Shown here one piece after another: positions 43,291 through 54,313 of a DNA stretch of 64,000 bases (position 1 is the stretch's first letter; the number at the start of each line of letters is the position of its first letter). Under the pieces are notes generated by a model that saw only the letters and a program-made list of their open reading frames with translations, made no database searches and was not told the origin of the DNA. The DNA is taken from NCBI GenBank assembly GCA_024364735.1, contig JAGFNQ010006426.1, forward strand, positions 1 to 64,000, given 5' to 3'. The stretch is from Boesenbergia rotunda. Taxonomy: Eukaryota > Streptophyta > Magnoliopsida > Zingiberales > Zingiberaceae. The position numbers and the translations under genes are program-made.

Positions 43291-44799
43291 AGATTGCGCT
43301 AGGGCTTCAAGGTTAGTTTTTGTTCTGAAAGACTGATGTATATTTGTTGTTTGGGCTGCGCTAGGCTTCCAGATTAGTTTTTGTTTTGAAAGACTGATGT
43401 ATATTTTTTCTTCGGGTTGCGCTATTTCCCTTTCCCTTTCCTCTATGGAGACTGATGTATATTTGTGAAAAAAAAATTTCTTCTAAAAGAATTCTCAAAA
43501 ATTTTGTTTTTGTTCTGAAAGAATTCTGCCTAATAGCCGACAGAATTCTTGCGAAAAAAATTTTGGCCATGAGCAACTGTACTAGAGCTTGTTGTGTTAG
43601 TTGATTTTAAGTTGGTGTATCTTTTACGTTTTTAATGAATTTGGAAGTGGCAGTGGGTTGCAAACTCAACCATTGAAATTTTATTTTGGTTGTTGCCCTC
43701 TTTTGTGCCGTGAGTTGAGTGGTGTTTTGGGTTGAAGAATTGTTGTGGTTGGTTTGATTGTTGGTGGTTGATAATTCTAATTATGCAAGAGAAAATGATC
43801 CTTCTTAGTAGCTACCAAATAATGCATATGTGATGATACCTTCTTTCCTATTTTGAAATTGCATTGTTTGGTAGTTATTAAAATAGTTTGTTAAGTATGT
43901 TGAAATTTAACAATTAAATATGCATGGCTATTTCTAGTTATTTTTGTTGTCAAATGGAATAGAAAGCAATTGCAAGTTTGGAAGTATCTCTTTGGATATC
44001 AACTAAGTGCTTTATGTTGTTTTATTCTATATATATAGATGAACAATATTATGAGTTTTATTTTAGCTAGGACTTGAGTGTTATATCTTACTCTTAACTA
44101 TTTGAAATGCACTCCAATATCTATTACTTTTAATAAAATTTTGTGATCTTTGTAGGTCTACGTTTATTGATTGATTTTGGACCAATTTCAAAAATAAGCA
44201 TTGACCTTTTGTTCAAGGAGGCTATAGGGAGGGTTTGATCATCGAAGAGGTCAAATTGCTGGATTCTTTGATTGGTTCCATATGTTTCTAAATTTGATTG
44301 ACGATTCCTCTCTCTATATATATATTGGAATAATTGGGCATCTCTTGAGTGTGTTAAAATTTGATCATGGATATTGTCTTCTGGATTTTACATTATCATG
44401 AAGTGTTTTATTTCATATAATGTTATAGTTTTAATTTTGTTTTGATACCACCATTTGATCATATTAATTATTACGATGCATGATAGCCGCTTAATTATTT
44501 AATATTAATGTTTGCAAACTTTATTATATGGTTTGGATAAGTTTAGTTAGATGTTATTTTTGTTAATTTATTGTCAACGTTTAAAAAAACTTCCCCGCTG
44601 AGAATCAATATTGGAACTTTTTTATGCACACATAATCGATGTATACATTTGAAAATTCTGTCAAGCACGGTTTTGCATGTAAACTACATAAACAAATGTC
44701 TATCATGCACTATCATGTAATTTATACGAGAGCGTTAGCCCTTATAGGGATGCTAATTTACTAATGTACTAGGCCTAAGCTAATATGTTTGTTATTTAG
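43291..44799 (+). other. Interior of the truncated CACTA, no gene identified
   Basis: T-rich, intron-like sequence between the C/T-rich head and the first recognisable spermidine synthase exon. It may contain captured introns. No coding segment can be supported. Confidence 0.45.
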
Positions 44800-45300
44800 G
44801 TCTTGGTCATTGGAGGTAGTGATGGTGGCCTTTTGCAGGAAATTGCTTAACACAGTTCTGTTGAGCACATTGATATATGTGAGATTGACAAGTTGGTGAT
44901 AGATATATGTAAATTATACTATGCTAGAATGACATGGCTTTATTCTGTTTCTTGATTAATATCTTATATCATTTCAGGTTTGCAAACAGTTCTTTCCTGA
45001 TCTATCTGTAGGATTTGAGGATCCTCGAGTTCAATTGCATGTTGATGATGGTAAGCAAAAGAGTCCGCTATTTTTGATGTTTTAAGTGGCCAACCATTTA
45101 CTAAAAGAATTGGTTACTTTTTTTTGTTCTGCTACTACATTTAAGATTCAACAATGGAAATTGTGTTCCGAAGACATTATTTTCTAGGTGTTATTATTAT
45201 TTTTTTAATAGACAATTATTTCATACAGTTGTTAAATTTTTGCGAGATGCTCCTGACGGGATGTATGATGCTATCATTGTTGATTCTTCTGATCCAATAG
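44800..45300 (+). pseudogene. SPDS: Spermidine synthase fragment (three exons), captured
   Basis: Three consecutive exon-like blocks with AG/GT borders match the core of plant spermidine synthase, which transfers an aminopropyl group from decarboxylated S-adenosylmethionine to putrescine. Exon a (44800-44904) reads VLVIGGSDGGLLQEIA, stop, then HSSVEHIDICEIDKLVID; exon b (44978-45050) reads VCKQFFPDLSVGFEDPRVQL; exon c (45229-45300) reads VKFLRDAPDGMYDAIIVDSS then DPIG. The cofactor-binding loop, normally GGGDGG, is GGSDGG; a TAA replaces the usual arginine; the donor of exon a is poor. N- and C-terminal exons are missing. It is a non-functional pseudogene. Confidence 0.9.
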
Positions 45301-45349
45301 GTATGTAATGTCCCTGTTTCTTGTCAAAGTTCAGTCAAGGGATGTAAGC

Positions 45350-46389
45350 TGTTAGATCGATTTGGTTGCTAGAGGGGGGTGAATAGTAAATCTTCAGCTT
45401 TCTTCTTCCTACGTTGTTAGTTGCGCAAGCAGAAATACAATAGTAAACAATACTGATTTACTTGGTATCCACCCCTAAGGGTAACTAATCCAAGAATCCT
45501 TCGGTGGTTCACTCCCCGGATAACCTCCGGCAAGCCCTTGTCGCTCCTTGTGGGTGGAGAAACCTCGCCACAGCACCTCGACAATATCTGAGCACCAAAG
45601 GCTACTAATCTACTCTACCTAAGCAGATTTTGCCAAGAACCCCAGCCCAAACCGAGTTCTCTTTAAATAGAACTCAGGCTGGAAAACCCGCTGGCAATCG
45701 ACTGCTCCCAGAGCAGTCGACTGGTCCAAGGCCAAATACACACTATGAGTTTCTGTGTTCGCTGGCAGCCGACTGTAATATTCCCAATCGACTGCCCAGC
45801 TTACAAACACACTCCTACTCACTCTCATGACCCTCCTCCACGCACGCCTTCAGGTACACTCCTTTGGCTTGCCCCTTGAAGTCCTCTTCCATCGGCTATC
45901 GTCCCTCGGATGCACACGCAAGTCCTCGACTTGCCTCCATGCCACCCTTCGCGTGTGCCCTTTGAAGTCCACTTCCCGGCTTGCCCTTGGAGTCCTCCTC
46001 CCTCGGCTCTTGTCCCTTCATGACTTGCTGACTTTTCACCAGCAGCCTTGACTATTGCCTTCGTGCCCTCTTCATCTTTGACCCTCGTCCCTCGGATGCA
46101 CACAAGCCTTCAGCTTGTCTCCATGCCATCCTTCACGTACACCTCGAAGTCCGCGCCCCTAGGCTCATCATCCCTGCTATACCAAGGTCCCTTGGGTGCA
46201 CACAAGCCTCCAACTTGTCTCCATGCTACCCTTCACCGTACCGAACCCGTCCAGTTAAGTCCATATGTGTAACCTGTACATCCTGCACACTCAACATATA
46301 CATATTAGATCACAAGGGAAAACCTAACATAAACCCTTTGCCCAAACATCAAAATCTATGGTCACTCCGGACCATAGATTGCCTCAACA
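45350..46389 (-). repeat. Copia-B 3' LTR
   Basis: It runs from TGTTAGATCG to TTGCCTCAACA and is followed by AATCTCCCCCTTTTTGATG, the complement of a polypurine tract. It carries CTAGAGGGGGGTGAATAG near the left end and a near-perfect inverted repeat CGACTGCTC-CCA-GAGCAGTCG at 45695-45715. Open frames on both strands at 45619-46442 have no protein homology that I recognise and are LTR. Confidence 0.82.
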
Positions 46390-46554
46390 ATCTCCCCCTT
46401 TTTGATGTTTGGCAATACATTGAAGTTAGGGAAAACAATTAGTGATAAATAGCAATAACAATGCTAAACAAATATTTGGACTTATGTTGCCAAGACTCCA
46501 TCTTGGACTTACACCGCCAATGCATATGCAATGACAACAATATATGGATCCTAT
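46390..46554 (-). other. Copia-B internal sequence, left piece
   Basis: It begins with the polypurine tract (minus strand CATCAAAAAGGGGGAGATT). The remaining 150 bp are non-coding and stop at the Gypsy-C border, where the sequence reads CCTAT. Confidence 0.75.
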
Positions 46555-48284
46555 TGATAGGCCCAATACAGGTGTCACAAGTGAGCCTCAAATTTAGATA
46601 TTTATAAACTGAAAACCCTTGGCTAACAAGATTGAGTGTAGTATAGGTGTCTCAGGTCGTATTTTTCCAAGGACTAGTTGTGAATGCTTAATTCGAGGTT
46701 GAAAGTTATTTGTCGTTTGATGTTTTGGGTTTTCTAATAAAATGGGGGATTTTGTGATAATGAATGAATCAACAATACAAGACAGAATAGGATGAACTTA
46801 GCTAAAGCATGTACTGAATTAGGAAATTACTGAAACGAAACATAACCTAATTGATAATTGAGCAATTAAATTCAAACTCTTGAATTGAAACTAAAGAACT
46901 AATTGCAGAGAATTAATTGCAGGAAATGAATTGAAGGGAATTAATGGCAAGATAATGAAAAATAGATTGAAACATTGCTTAAGACTTGACTTAAAGTGTA
47001 GAGGAACAAACTAAAACAATGTGAAGAAATACATGTTTAAAACAAAATTAATCCTAATTAGAACATCAAATCAGTTTTTATCCAAAACATCCCTTTGCCG
47101 TCACACAAAGGTTGAGCTATGAACCCCCTACCTCAAAAACCACTGAAGGAGAACTCCCAAGATCAGTTCGCAATTGATTTGCGCATGTTGGTCTTCCTGA
47201 TCGGTCTCTGGACCGATCAGATCTTCCTCTGATTGGACTGGGAACCGATCAGATGAGTCTCTGATCGATCGGAGCGAACGATCAGTAGCTGAAGTCACTT
47301 TGCGATTTCCTCCATCTCAATCGACTGGATGACGATCGATGCGCAGAAACCATCAGATGCTTTCGAGAACCCCTCAACAGCATCGACAACTCTCTGAATG
47401 ACTGAAATCCAGCTATCGACAATGGTTCGATCGATGAAAACAGAGCTTCGGCGACACCCTCACCTAAGCTTCCAAAAACGCAATCGATTAGCAATACTGA
47501 ACTGGAAATCTTACCTCGACGATCTGAAATCTTGAAGGCAAACGAGTTCGATGTGGCCGCGCGCGATCTAAGAGAAGAAACTAACAAAAATGATGAAGAA
47601 ACTGCGAAGAAAACGTGAAGAATAGAAATGCTGCGATACGCGACGACGACCTGAGCTGAGGAGTGAATTCCCAATTTAACTAATTGCATTTGAATATGAA
47701 CGGCTGAGATCCTTTACGTGTCATCCAATGGTCAGATCAAGTCAGATCAAGTCCAAACTCCCCAGATCTCAATCAAGGGTCATGATCTGCTCTTTTTCAG
47801 CTCGGATCGATCAAATCTACCTCGGGTGGCTCAGATTGCCCTGATCTTTGAATGGACGGCTCAAACTCTCTCGAGCTTGATCCAATGGCTGGATGGACTC
47901 TGATTAGGTTCAAACTCTCAGATCTTGATCCGTGCACTTGATCAACCCTATCTTGAGCTCGGATTGATCAGAAGTTGATGGATGGCTCAGATCTAGCCAT
48001 TTCTTGATTGGACGACTCATATTAATCCGATGCTTGATCACCTTGATCCGGATCCAATTCTGGCTCAAGTCTGACCCAATCTGATCTAGGTCCATGATCA
48101 TTTGAAGTCTACAAAATTAGATTCACATTTTAGTGCCTAAATATCCAATTATAGAAAGAATTGTATCCAAAGCCAAAATAGAAAGAATTCATGAAACCTA
48201 ATGTAAATGCAAACTTAAGCATATAAAAGTGGATCAAAACATGGATTTGAGAGCCTAAATTTATCAACAAAATGGTAATTATCA
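46555..48284 (-). repeat. Gypsy-C 3' LTR
   Basis: The 1730 bp contain CTGATCGGTCTCTGGACCGATCAG-type palindromes at 47188-47290 and many GATC-rich words (47740-48090). It is duplicated at 52984-54313. The open frames within (47282-47689, 47718-47903, 47910-48101, 48130-48378) recur in both LTR copies and are not genes. Confidence 0.85.
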
Positions 48285-48302
48285 ACTCCCCCACACTTAC
48301 TC
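48285..48302 (-). other. Gypsy-C polypurine tract
   Basis: The minus strand reads AGTAAGTGTGGGGGAGTT just before the LTR start TGATAATTACC. Confidence 0.85.
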
Positions 48303-50345
48303 TTGGGCGTCTCGCACAAGCTACTAGTAAACTAATGATGTATCCCCCTAGATTATTCTCAATCATAGTTAGATGCAATTGAAAAGAAATTACCTAGGGT
48401 TGTCAATTCTCAAAAATCTAAACTCAATGGACTAGTATCTTGTCCTTAAATCAACAACTTAGCATACTTCATCCATCATGACTCATTGAGATGAATTAAA
48501 CTCAAAAAACCATTCAAAGGGAGTTTTGGTGGCTCTCTTCCTAAATTCGACATTCTTGATGAAAGTGGAGCTCACTCAAAGACAACATGGTTCTTGTACA
48601 ACCATAAGCTTGCTTATTATCTATTCTCCACCATCATTCTTGATTTGGATCCACACTTACAAAAGCTTATTCAAACAAGGTAAAGAAATATAGAATGACA
48701 GAAATGAAATAGAAGTTTAATGAACTTTGATACTAAAGATTCATGACAAAGAAAGTAAAGAAATATGACATGGTAATGAAATATGGTAAAGAAATATGAC
48801 ATGATAAGATAATATGGATAAAATAGAGAAAGTGGAAAACATGGACACCAAAAATGTATCTAAATGAACTTTGCCCCTTTGATGGTCATTTAAATGAAAT
48901 CAGAGTTAAGGTGAGTAAGAAGCAGCTCATTTTGATGATGAATATGATTGAATTCTGTATTCTGTTCTGTGCCAACACTGTTGATCGGTCCAAGGACCGA
49001 TCAGACTTTACCTGATCGTTCTAGAGATCGGTCTGTGCATTCTTCTGCTCGAACTGAGTAGCTTCTGATCGGTTAGAGCTACTGCTGATCGTGCTGGACT
49101 GCTACTGATCTGTCAAGGGACCGGTCAGTCACCTGCCTGATCGAACTGGGGACCGATCAGGTGATGGTCAGTAGCTGAAACTGTAGATTTCTGAACTGCA
49201 TTCTGCCAAGGTTTCAATCTCCCAATCAATACTCACTCTTGCATTCACATAGCTTCTTGCTTTCATCTTCTACTTCAGAAATCAATCCAACTCCTGACAC
49301 TTCATATTTTTCTTTTCTTTTCTTTCCTTTCCTTTTCTTTTTTTTTTCTTCTGTGTTTTTTTCAGCTGCTCTATTTTCGTATCTGCAGCTAAGTTTTTGT
49401 TTCTGTTTTTACTTCCATTTTTACCATATGCAATTTAGATTCTAGAGCTTCACTTCTTCACAACTTGGAGCCTTCCATGATAATAGAGTTCTAACTGCTC
49501 CACTTGTACACTTTTAGCTCTTGCACCCCACTTGGCACACAGTACACTTGTTGATACAAATTTTTTTTTCTTCTTCATCTGCCACTATAAATCTGAAACA
49601 TAAAATGCTAAGAAGGGATTACATGCTTCACTTTCCGTTAACTCTTTTGAAACCCAATCTTGGCATGGTTTGCTTGTAAGTAGCCGAATGCACTCCCCCA
49701 CACTTAAACTTTTGTCCGTCTCAGGCAAAGTAACATCAAGAAACATTAAGGCACCCAAGTCCAATGAGAATATTATGATGAATAAGAAGATTAGGGAAGG
49801 TAAATAAAGAATAAAAGTGTATCAACAAGAAATCTTGCAAGAATTGATATGAAAATATAGGGGAAGGAAACAAAGTAATTCACCTCTATAAATGTTGTCC
49901 AATCATAGAAATATAGCTTTGAAAGAACCTAAGCAAGTTCTAGAGTACAATCACATGTGTGTATCACAACAATAAGGCCAATCCCTCACTAGGTAAAAAG
50001 AATTCATCTCAAATCATCGATCTAGAGTCCATAACTAAGTAGTACTCAAGCATCCAAGAATTTTCATCCATTGGCTCAAATCCTAAGTTTTAACAACCAA
50101 ATTTAATTTGCTTTCAAAGGACTCTAAAATGATATAGAGAAAATCTAGATTGATACATTTATTCCAACTCATGCAAGAAATAAAGTGTCAAAAGGATAAA
50201 ATGGTATCTACAATGGATCTTTATTCATTCTACACTACCCAAGCATTTATTAGCAAGAACTCTTTTTTAAAAGAAAAATTACTGATTGAAAACATGAAAA
50301 TGGTATATACAATGTAATAAGAGTGTAAGAAGAAATAACTCCCCT
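48303..50345 (-). other. Gypsy-C 3' non-coding region
   Basis: No gene. It holds three more palindromes of the type TGATCGGTCC...GGACCGATCA at 48983-49160, the same word as in the LTR, and CTCCCCCACACTTA again at 49691, a second polypurine-like tract that may be an ancient internal copy. CT-rich microsatellite-like DNA lies at 49300-49360. Confidence 0.65.
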
Positions 50346-52084
50346 TCAAATTGGGTAAAGAGCCCAGAGCATCCATCTTGGGAGAACTATCCTCACGTGG
50401 TCAATTTCATATTGCACAGATTTCTCCCTCATCAAATTAACATAAGTAAATTCCGGTGGTCGGAGACGATTAAGGTTCAGAATCCATTCTCGGGGTAAGT
50501 AGCTACATTTCAAAGTAAACTCAACCCCTCCCACAATATGCTCTTTGGAATTCCTTCCGAGGGGTTGGAGAGTATTAAGTTGGAGCACCCATTCAAGAAT
50601 CCTACGGGACCCTGCAAAACCATGAATAGAAAATACTTCCCGCACACATGCAGGGTAAGAATGAAATGAAATGCAAACAATCTCTACGTATAATGTATCA
50701 AGAAATGCATCGCAGCCAATGAAATCAATCTTAGGTACCTCTATTAATTTTTCACAAATAGTCTCTACAAAAGATGTATCAAGAAACTCTTCACAACCAA
50801 TAAAATCAACTTTTGGTACCTCTATGAATTTTTCAAAATCAATTTCTACATAAAATCTATCAAGACATGCATCACATCCAACAAGATCAATCTTGGGTAC
50901 CTCTACGAATTTTTCATAATCAATCTCTACATAAGATGTATCAAAGCATTCATCACAACCAACATAATCAATCTTGGGCACCTCTATGGATTTTTCTAAA
51001 CAATCAATTTCAACAAAGGATGTATCAAGAAATGTTTCACAACTAACAAAATTATCCTCATGTACATCTATGAGTTTTTCACAATTAAGCTCTACATAGG
51101 ATGCATCAAGACATTCTTTACATTCAACAAAATATTCCTCAAGTACCTCTATGAATCCTTCTAAAGAAATAGGAGGAATACTTACCTTATCAATACCTGG
51201 AGGTTCTACAAGAGTAGATGTGACTATTGCTTCCTCCTGGTCAAGTACAGGCTCCACTTTAGGCTCAGGTTCTGGTGGACATTCAACTAAGAAAGGTGAT
51301 TCTTGGATTCTTGCTTCCAACATGCAAGTCCCTAAACTTTCTGGCTTATCCTCTGAATCTTCTAATGTATCAATCAATGATGGTGGTCCCTGGGGCTCAG
51401 TGCAATCCCCTACACCTGTATTGATGGTGGTCCCTGAGGCTCAGTGCGATCCCCTACACCTGTAGAATCATCTGTAATGCATGCTTCCTCAGCAAAATCT
51501 GCAACAACTATATTAGAAAAATTAGGACCAATAGCAACTATATCACCACAAAATAAAAGTCTAGAAGGGTCCTGTGGATCTTCAGAATCAAATTCAAGAC
51601 TGTCACAAGCTTTTCTATCCATCTCCTCCAATTCCTCCACAACTAATGCATCCTCAGCTTTCTCTGAACTAAAATCCCCTCCCATTATATCAAATGAAGC
51701 TTTATCAGCAATCAAATTTGCCTCAACAACCTCATCTGAAATATCCATGCTAATGCTAGGAGGATCCTCTCTGGGGTGCTGTGAGAAGTGTAGAGAGACT
51801 TTTGGCTCCTCCTCTTGAGCTAAAAATTTTGAAAATGGGTTTTGAGCAGGAATTTCAGGAGGCATGCATGTTGTAGGTGCCCTAATTTTGATGAATTCTT
51901 CTTCTTCTTCCACCAAAATTGCAAGATCAATTGAAGAAGGACTGAGACTTGCACTAGGGTCACTTTGAACTGGTATAGAATCAATGTCGGGGTTGTTTTG
52001 AGATAGAAAATAAGATGCTGAAAATTTTTCAGGAAATTCAGCCCTTGGAATGTTTAGACTTGAAACCACTTCCTCGTTCATCAA
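50346..52084 (-). pseudogene. Gypsy-C large acidic ORF with six cysteine-containing repeats
   Basis: Two frames, 52084-51410 and 51377-50346, read as one protein of about 570 residues broken by a 44 bp tandem duplication at 51379-51466, which shifts the phase. The N-terminal half is acidic and disordered-looking (EFIKIRAPTTCMPPEIPAQN, EEEPKVSLHF). The C-terminal half contains six repeats of about 27 residues with the pattern IEVPKIDFIGCDAFLDTSYV then EIDCEKF. A final part repeats WVLQLNTLQP and WILNLNRLRP. Upstream, the frame continues from the Gag Q-rich region (ATQNLKGHDCEL). I recognise no known domain. No signal peptide or membrane segment is visible. It is probably an extension of Gag; function unknown. 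Confidence 0.65.
50663..51155 (-). repeat. Coding tandem repeat, about 81 bp, six units
   Basis: Each unit encodes I/VEVPK-D-(F/Y)-(V/I)-GC-(D/E)-x-(F/C)-(F/L)-D-T-S-(Y/F)-VEI. On the DNA strand it is seen as ATCAATCTTGGGTACCTCTA and variants at about 50729, 50809, 50890 and 50971. The outer units are more diverged (CKECLDASYVEL, SCETFLDTSFVEI). Confidence 0.88.
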
Positions 52085-52099
52085 AGTTAGCTCACAATC

Positions 52100-52965
52100 A
52101 TGCCCCTTAAGATTTTGAGTAGCTTGAGAAGGTAATTACTCTGATCCTTAGGCTTAACCATATGCTCAAGGCGTCTTTCAAAGTCTTTAAGAGTACAATC
52201 ATACTCATGTTGTTGTAAACTTTTCTGTTGTATGATTTGTTCCATAATTTCCCCAAGTCTTTGTTGTTGAGCCTCAAGCTCACTAGAATCCTCAAAATCT
52301 CCTTGGTTGATATATGGCTCCTGTTGAACTTGAAATGCAGCATTAGGTTGCTTAAAATCATGACTAGGCTGTGAAATATGAAATTGAAATTGTTGGGGTT
52401 GATGAAATGATTGATTTGGCTGCTGGAATTTCTGAAAATTCGGCTGGGAATTTGGTTGAAACTGCTGAAAATTATGTCTCTAAAAATTCCGAGTTTGAAG
52501 TGGAAATTGTTGTGGTGAGGGCTGAAATTGTGGAGGCTGCAAATTCTGACTGAATGGTTGAAAGCTTTGCTGCTTATGATTGTACCCTTGCTGAAAATTT
52601 TGGAATTGTGGTTGAAATTGATGTTGTGGCTAATTTAAAGGTTGGTTTTGCTGGATATTCGAATAGGGCGCTGAAATTGTTGGAAAGGCTGACATGGTTG
52701 AAAATCTTGCTGAAATTGTTGAAGTTGAGGTTGAAATTGATAATTTGGTTGCTAGTAATCTTGATAAGGTTGGAATGATTGAAAATTTTGTTGAAAATTC
52801 TGGAATTGAGAATAAGGTTGCTGAAAATTCTGAAAATATTGATACTCTTCCATGGGACTGCTTGAATGAATATAAATGTTTTCAATAACATCTGAAACTA
52901 TTCCTTAATTTCTTTTAGCTCTCAATGCTCTTGCTATCTCAAGATCGAACTCCACTAGATCACCT
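52100..52965 (-). pseudogene. Gypsy-C Gag C-terminal region (glutamine/phenylalanine rich)
   Basis: On the minus strand, DLVEFDLEIARALRAKRN is followed by a stop and a low-complexity FQNFQQ, FQPYQ and QPQFQ tract with further stops, then GDFEDSSELEAQQQRLGEIM and EYDCTLKDFERRLEHMVKP, a coiled segment. This layout (Q-rich tract then a short coiled helix) is usual for the end of Gag in several plant gypsy groups. At least two stops and frame changes make it non-functional. The capsid part proper is absent. Plus-strand frames here (52371-52888) are shadows. Confidence 0.65.
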
Positions 52966-52983
52966 CCTGCTCAAAAAACATTG

Positions 52984-54313
52984 CTTAAAAATAGATTGAA
53001 ACATTGCTTAAGACTTGACTTAAAGTGTAGAGGAACAAACTAGAACAATGTGAAGAAATACATGTTTAAAACCAAATTAATCCTAATTAGAACATCAAAT
53101 CAATTTTTATCCAAAACTTCCCTTTGCCGTCACACAAAGGTTGAGCTATGAACCCCTAGCTCAAAAACCACTGAAGGAGAACTCCCAAGATCAGTCCGCA
53201 ATTGATTTGCGCATGTTGGTCTTCTTGATCGGTCTCTGGACCGATCAGATCATCCTCTGATCGGACTGGGAACCGATCAGATGAGTCTCTGATCGATCGG
53301 AGCGAACGATCAGTAGCTGAAGTCACTTCGCGATTTCCTCCATCTCGATCGACTGGATGACGATCGATGTGCAGAAACCATCAGATGCTTTCGAGAACCC
53401 CTCTACAGCTTCGACATCTCTCTGAACGACTGAAATCCGGCGATCGACAATGGATCGATCGATGAAAACAGAGCTTCGGCGACATACTCACCTAAGCTTC
53501 CAAAAATGTAATCAATTAGCAAAACTGAATTGGAAATCTTACCTCGACGATCTGAAATCTTGAAGGCAAACGAGTTCGATGTGGCCGCGCACGATCTAAG
53601 AGAAGAAACTAACAAAAACGATGAAGAAACTGTGATGAAAACATGGAGAACAGAAATGTTGTGATACGCGACGACGACCTGAGCTGAGGAGTGAATTCCC
53701 AATTTAACTAATTGCATTTGAATATGAACAGCTGAGATCCTTTACGTGTCATCCAACGGTCAGATCAAGTCAGACCAAGCCCAAACTCCCCAGATCTCAA
53801 TCAAGGGTCATGATCTGCTCCTCCTCAGCTCAGATCGATCAGATCTACCTCGGGTGGCTCAGATTGCTCTGATCTTTAAATGGACGGCTCAAACTCTCTC
53901 GAGCTTGATCCAACGGTTGGATGGACTCTGATTAGGTTCAAACTCTCAGATCTTGATCTGTGCACTTGATCAACCCTATCTTGAGCTCGGATTGATTAGA
54001 AGTTGATGGATGGCTATGATCTAGCCGTTTCTTGATCGGACAACTCATATTAATCCGATGCTTGATCACCTTGATCCGGATCCAATTCTGGCTCAAGTTT
54101 AACCCAATCTGATCTAGGTCCATGATCATTTGAAGCTAAGAAAATTAGATTCACATTTTAGTGCCAAAATACCTCAATTATAGAAAGAATTGTATCCAAA
54201 GCCAAAATAGAAAGAATTCATGAAACCTAATGTAAATGCAAACTTAAGCATATAAAAGTGGATCAAAACATGGATTTGAGAGCCTAAATTTATCAACAAA
54301 ATGGTAATTATCA
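52984..54313 (-). repeat. Gypsy-C 5' LTR, truncated
   Basis: It matches 46970-48284 base for base with scattered changes, starting at AAAAATAGATTGAAACATTG. The remaining about 400 bp of LTR end and the primer-binding site are gone. Confidence 0.88.

Larger units (their letters stand above)
42576..45349 (+). mobile_element. CACTA-type transposon head with spermidine synthase cargo (truncated)
   Basis: It starts CACTACAAGAAAATTACTTT, a plant CACTA-type terminus, followed by about 230 bp of inverted subterminal repeats (AGCATGCTGTTAATAGTATT and complements). The interior includes a C/T-rich block (42880-43290), in which a unit of TTTCTTTCCCAAAACCCTCG with CGCCTCAACTCATCGCCCTC is tandemly duplicated, and a tandem duplication of about 65 bp at 43295-43415. 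It continues with exons of a spermidine synthase. The right end is not seen: a copia LTR starts at 45350. The candidate TSD base triplet on the left is AGT. No transposase is present in the retained part. Confidence 0.68.
46555..54313 (-). mobile_element. Gypsy-C: gag-only Ty3/gypsy-type element with a repeat-bearing ORF
   Basis: LTR copies at 46555-48284 and 52984-54313 are over 90 percent alike by eye; the complete one is bounded by TGATA...TATCA. Flanks CCTAT and ACTAT give a probable TSD with one mismatch. A polypurine tract beside the left LTR shows minus orientation. The only coding content is a Q/F-rich Gag tail and a large acidic ORF with cysteine repeats; no protease, RT or integrase is present. 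The right (5') LTR lacks its last 400 bp and the primer-binding site, having been joined by deletion to the gag region near 52980. Confidence 0.82.

Noticed and set aside
49300..49445. Signal-peptide-like frame rich in Phe and Ser
   Set aside because: Translation of a CT-rich low-complexity tract in the Gypsy-C 3' non-coding region.
47282..54129. Apparent gene pairs conserved at two places (47282-48101 and 53403-54129)
   Set aside because: Their conservation is that of the two Gypsy-C LTR copies, not of proteins.
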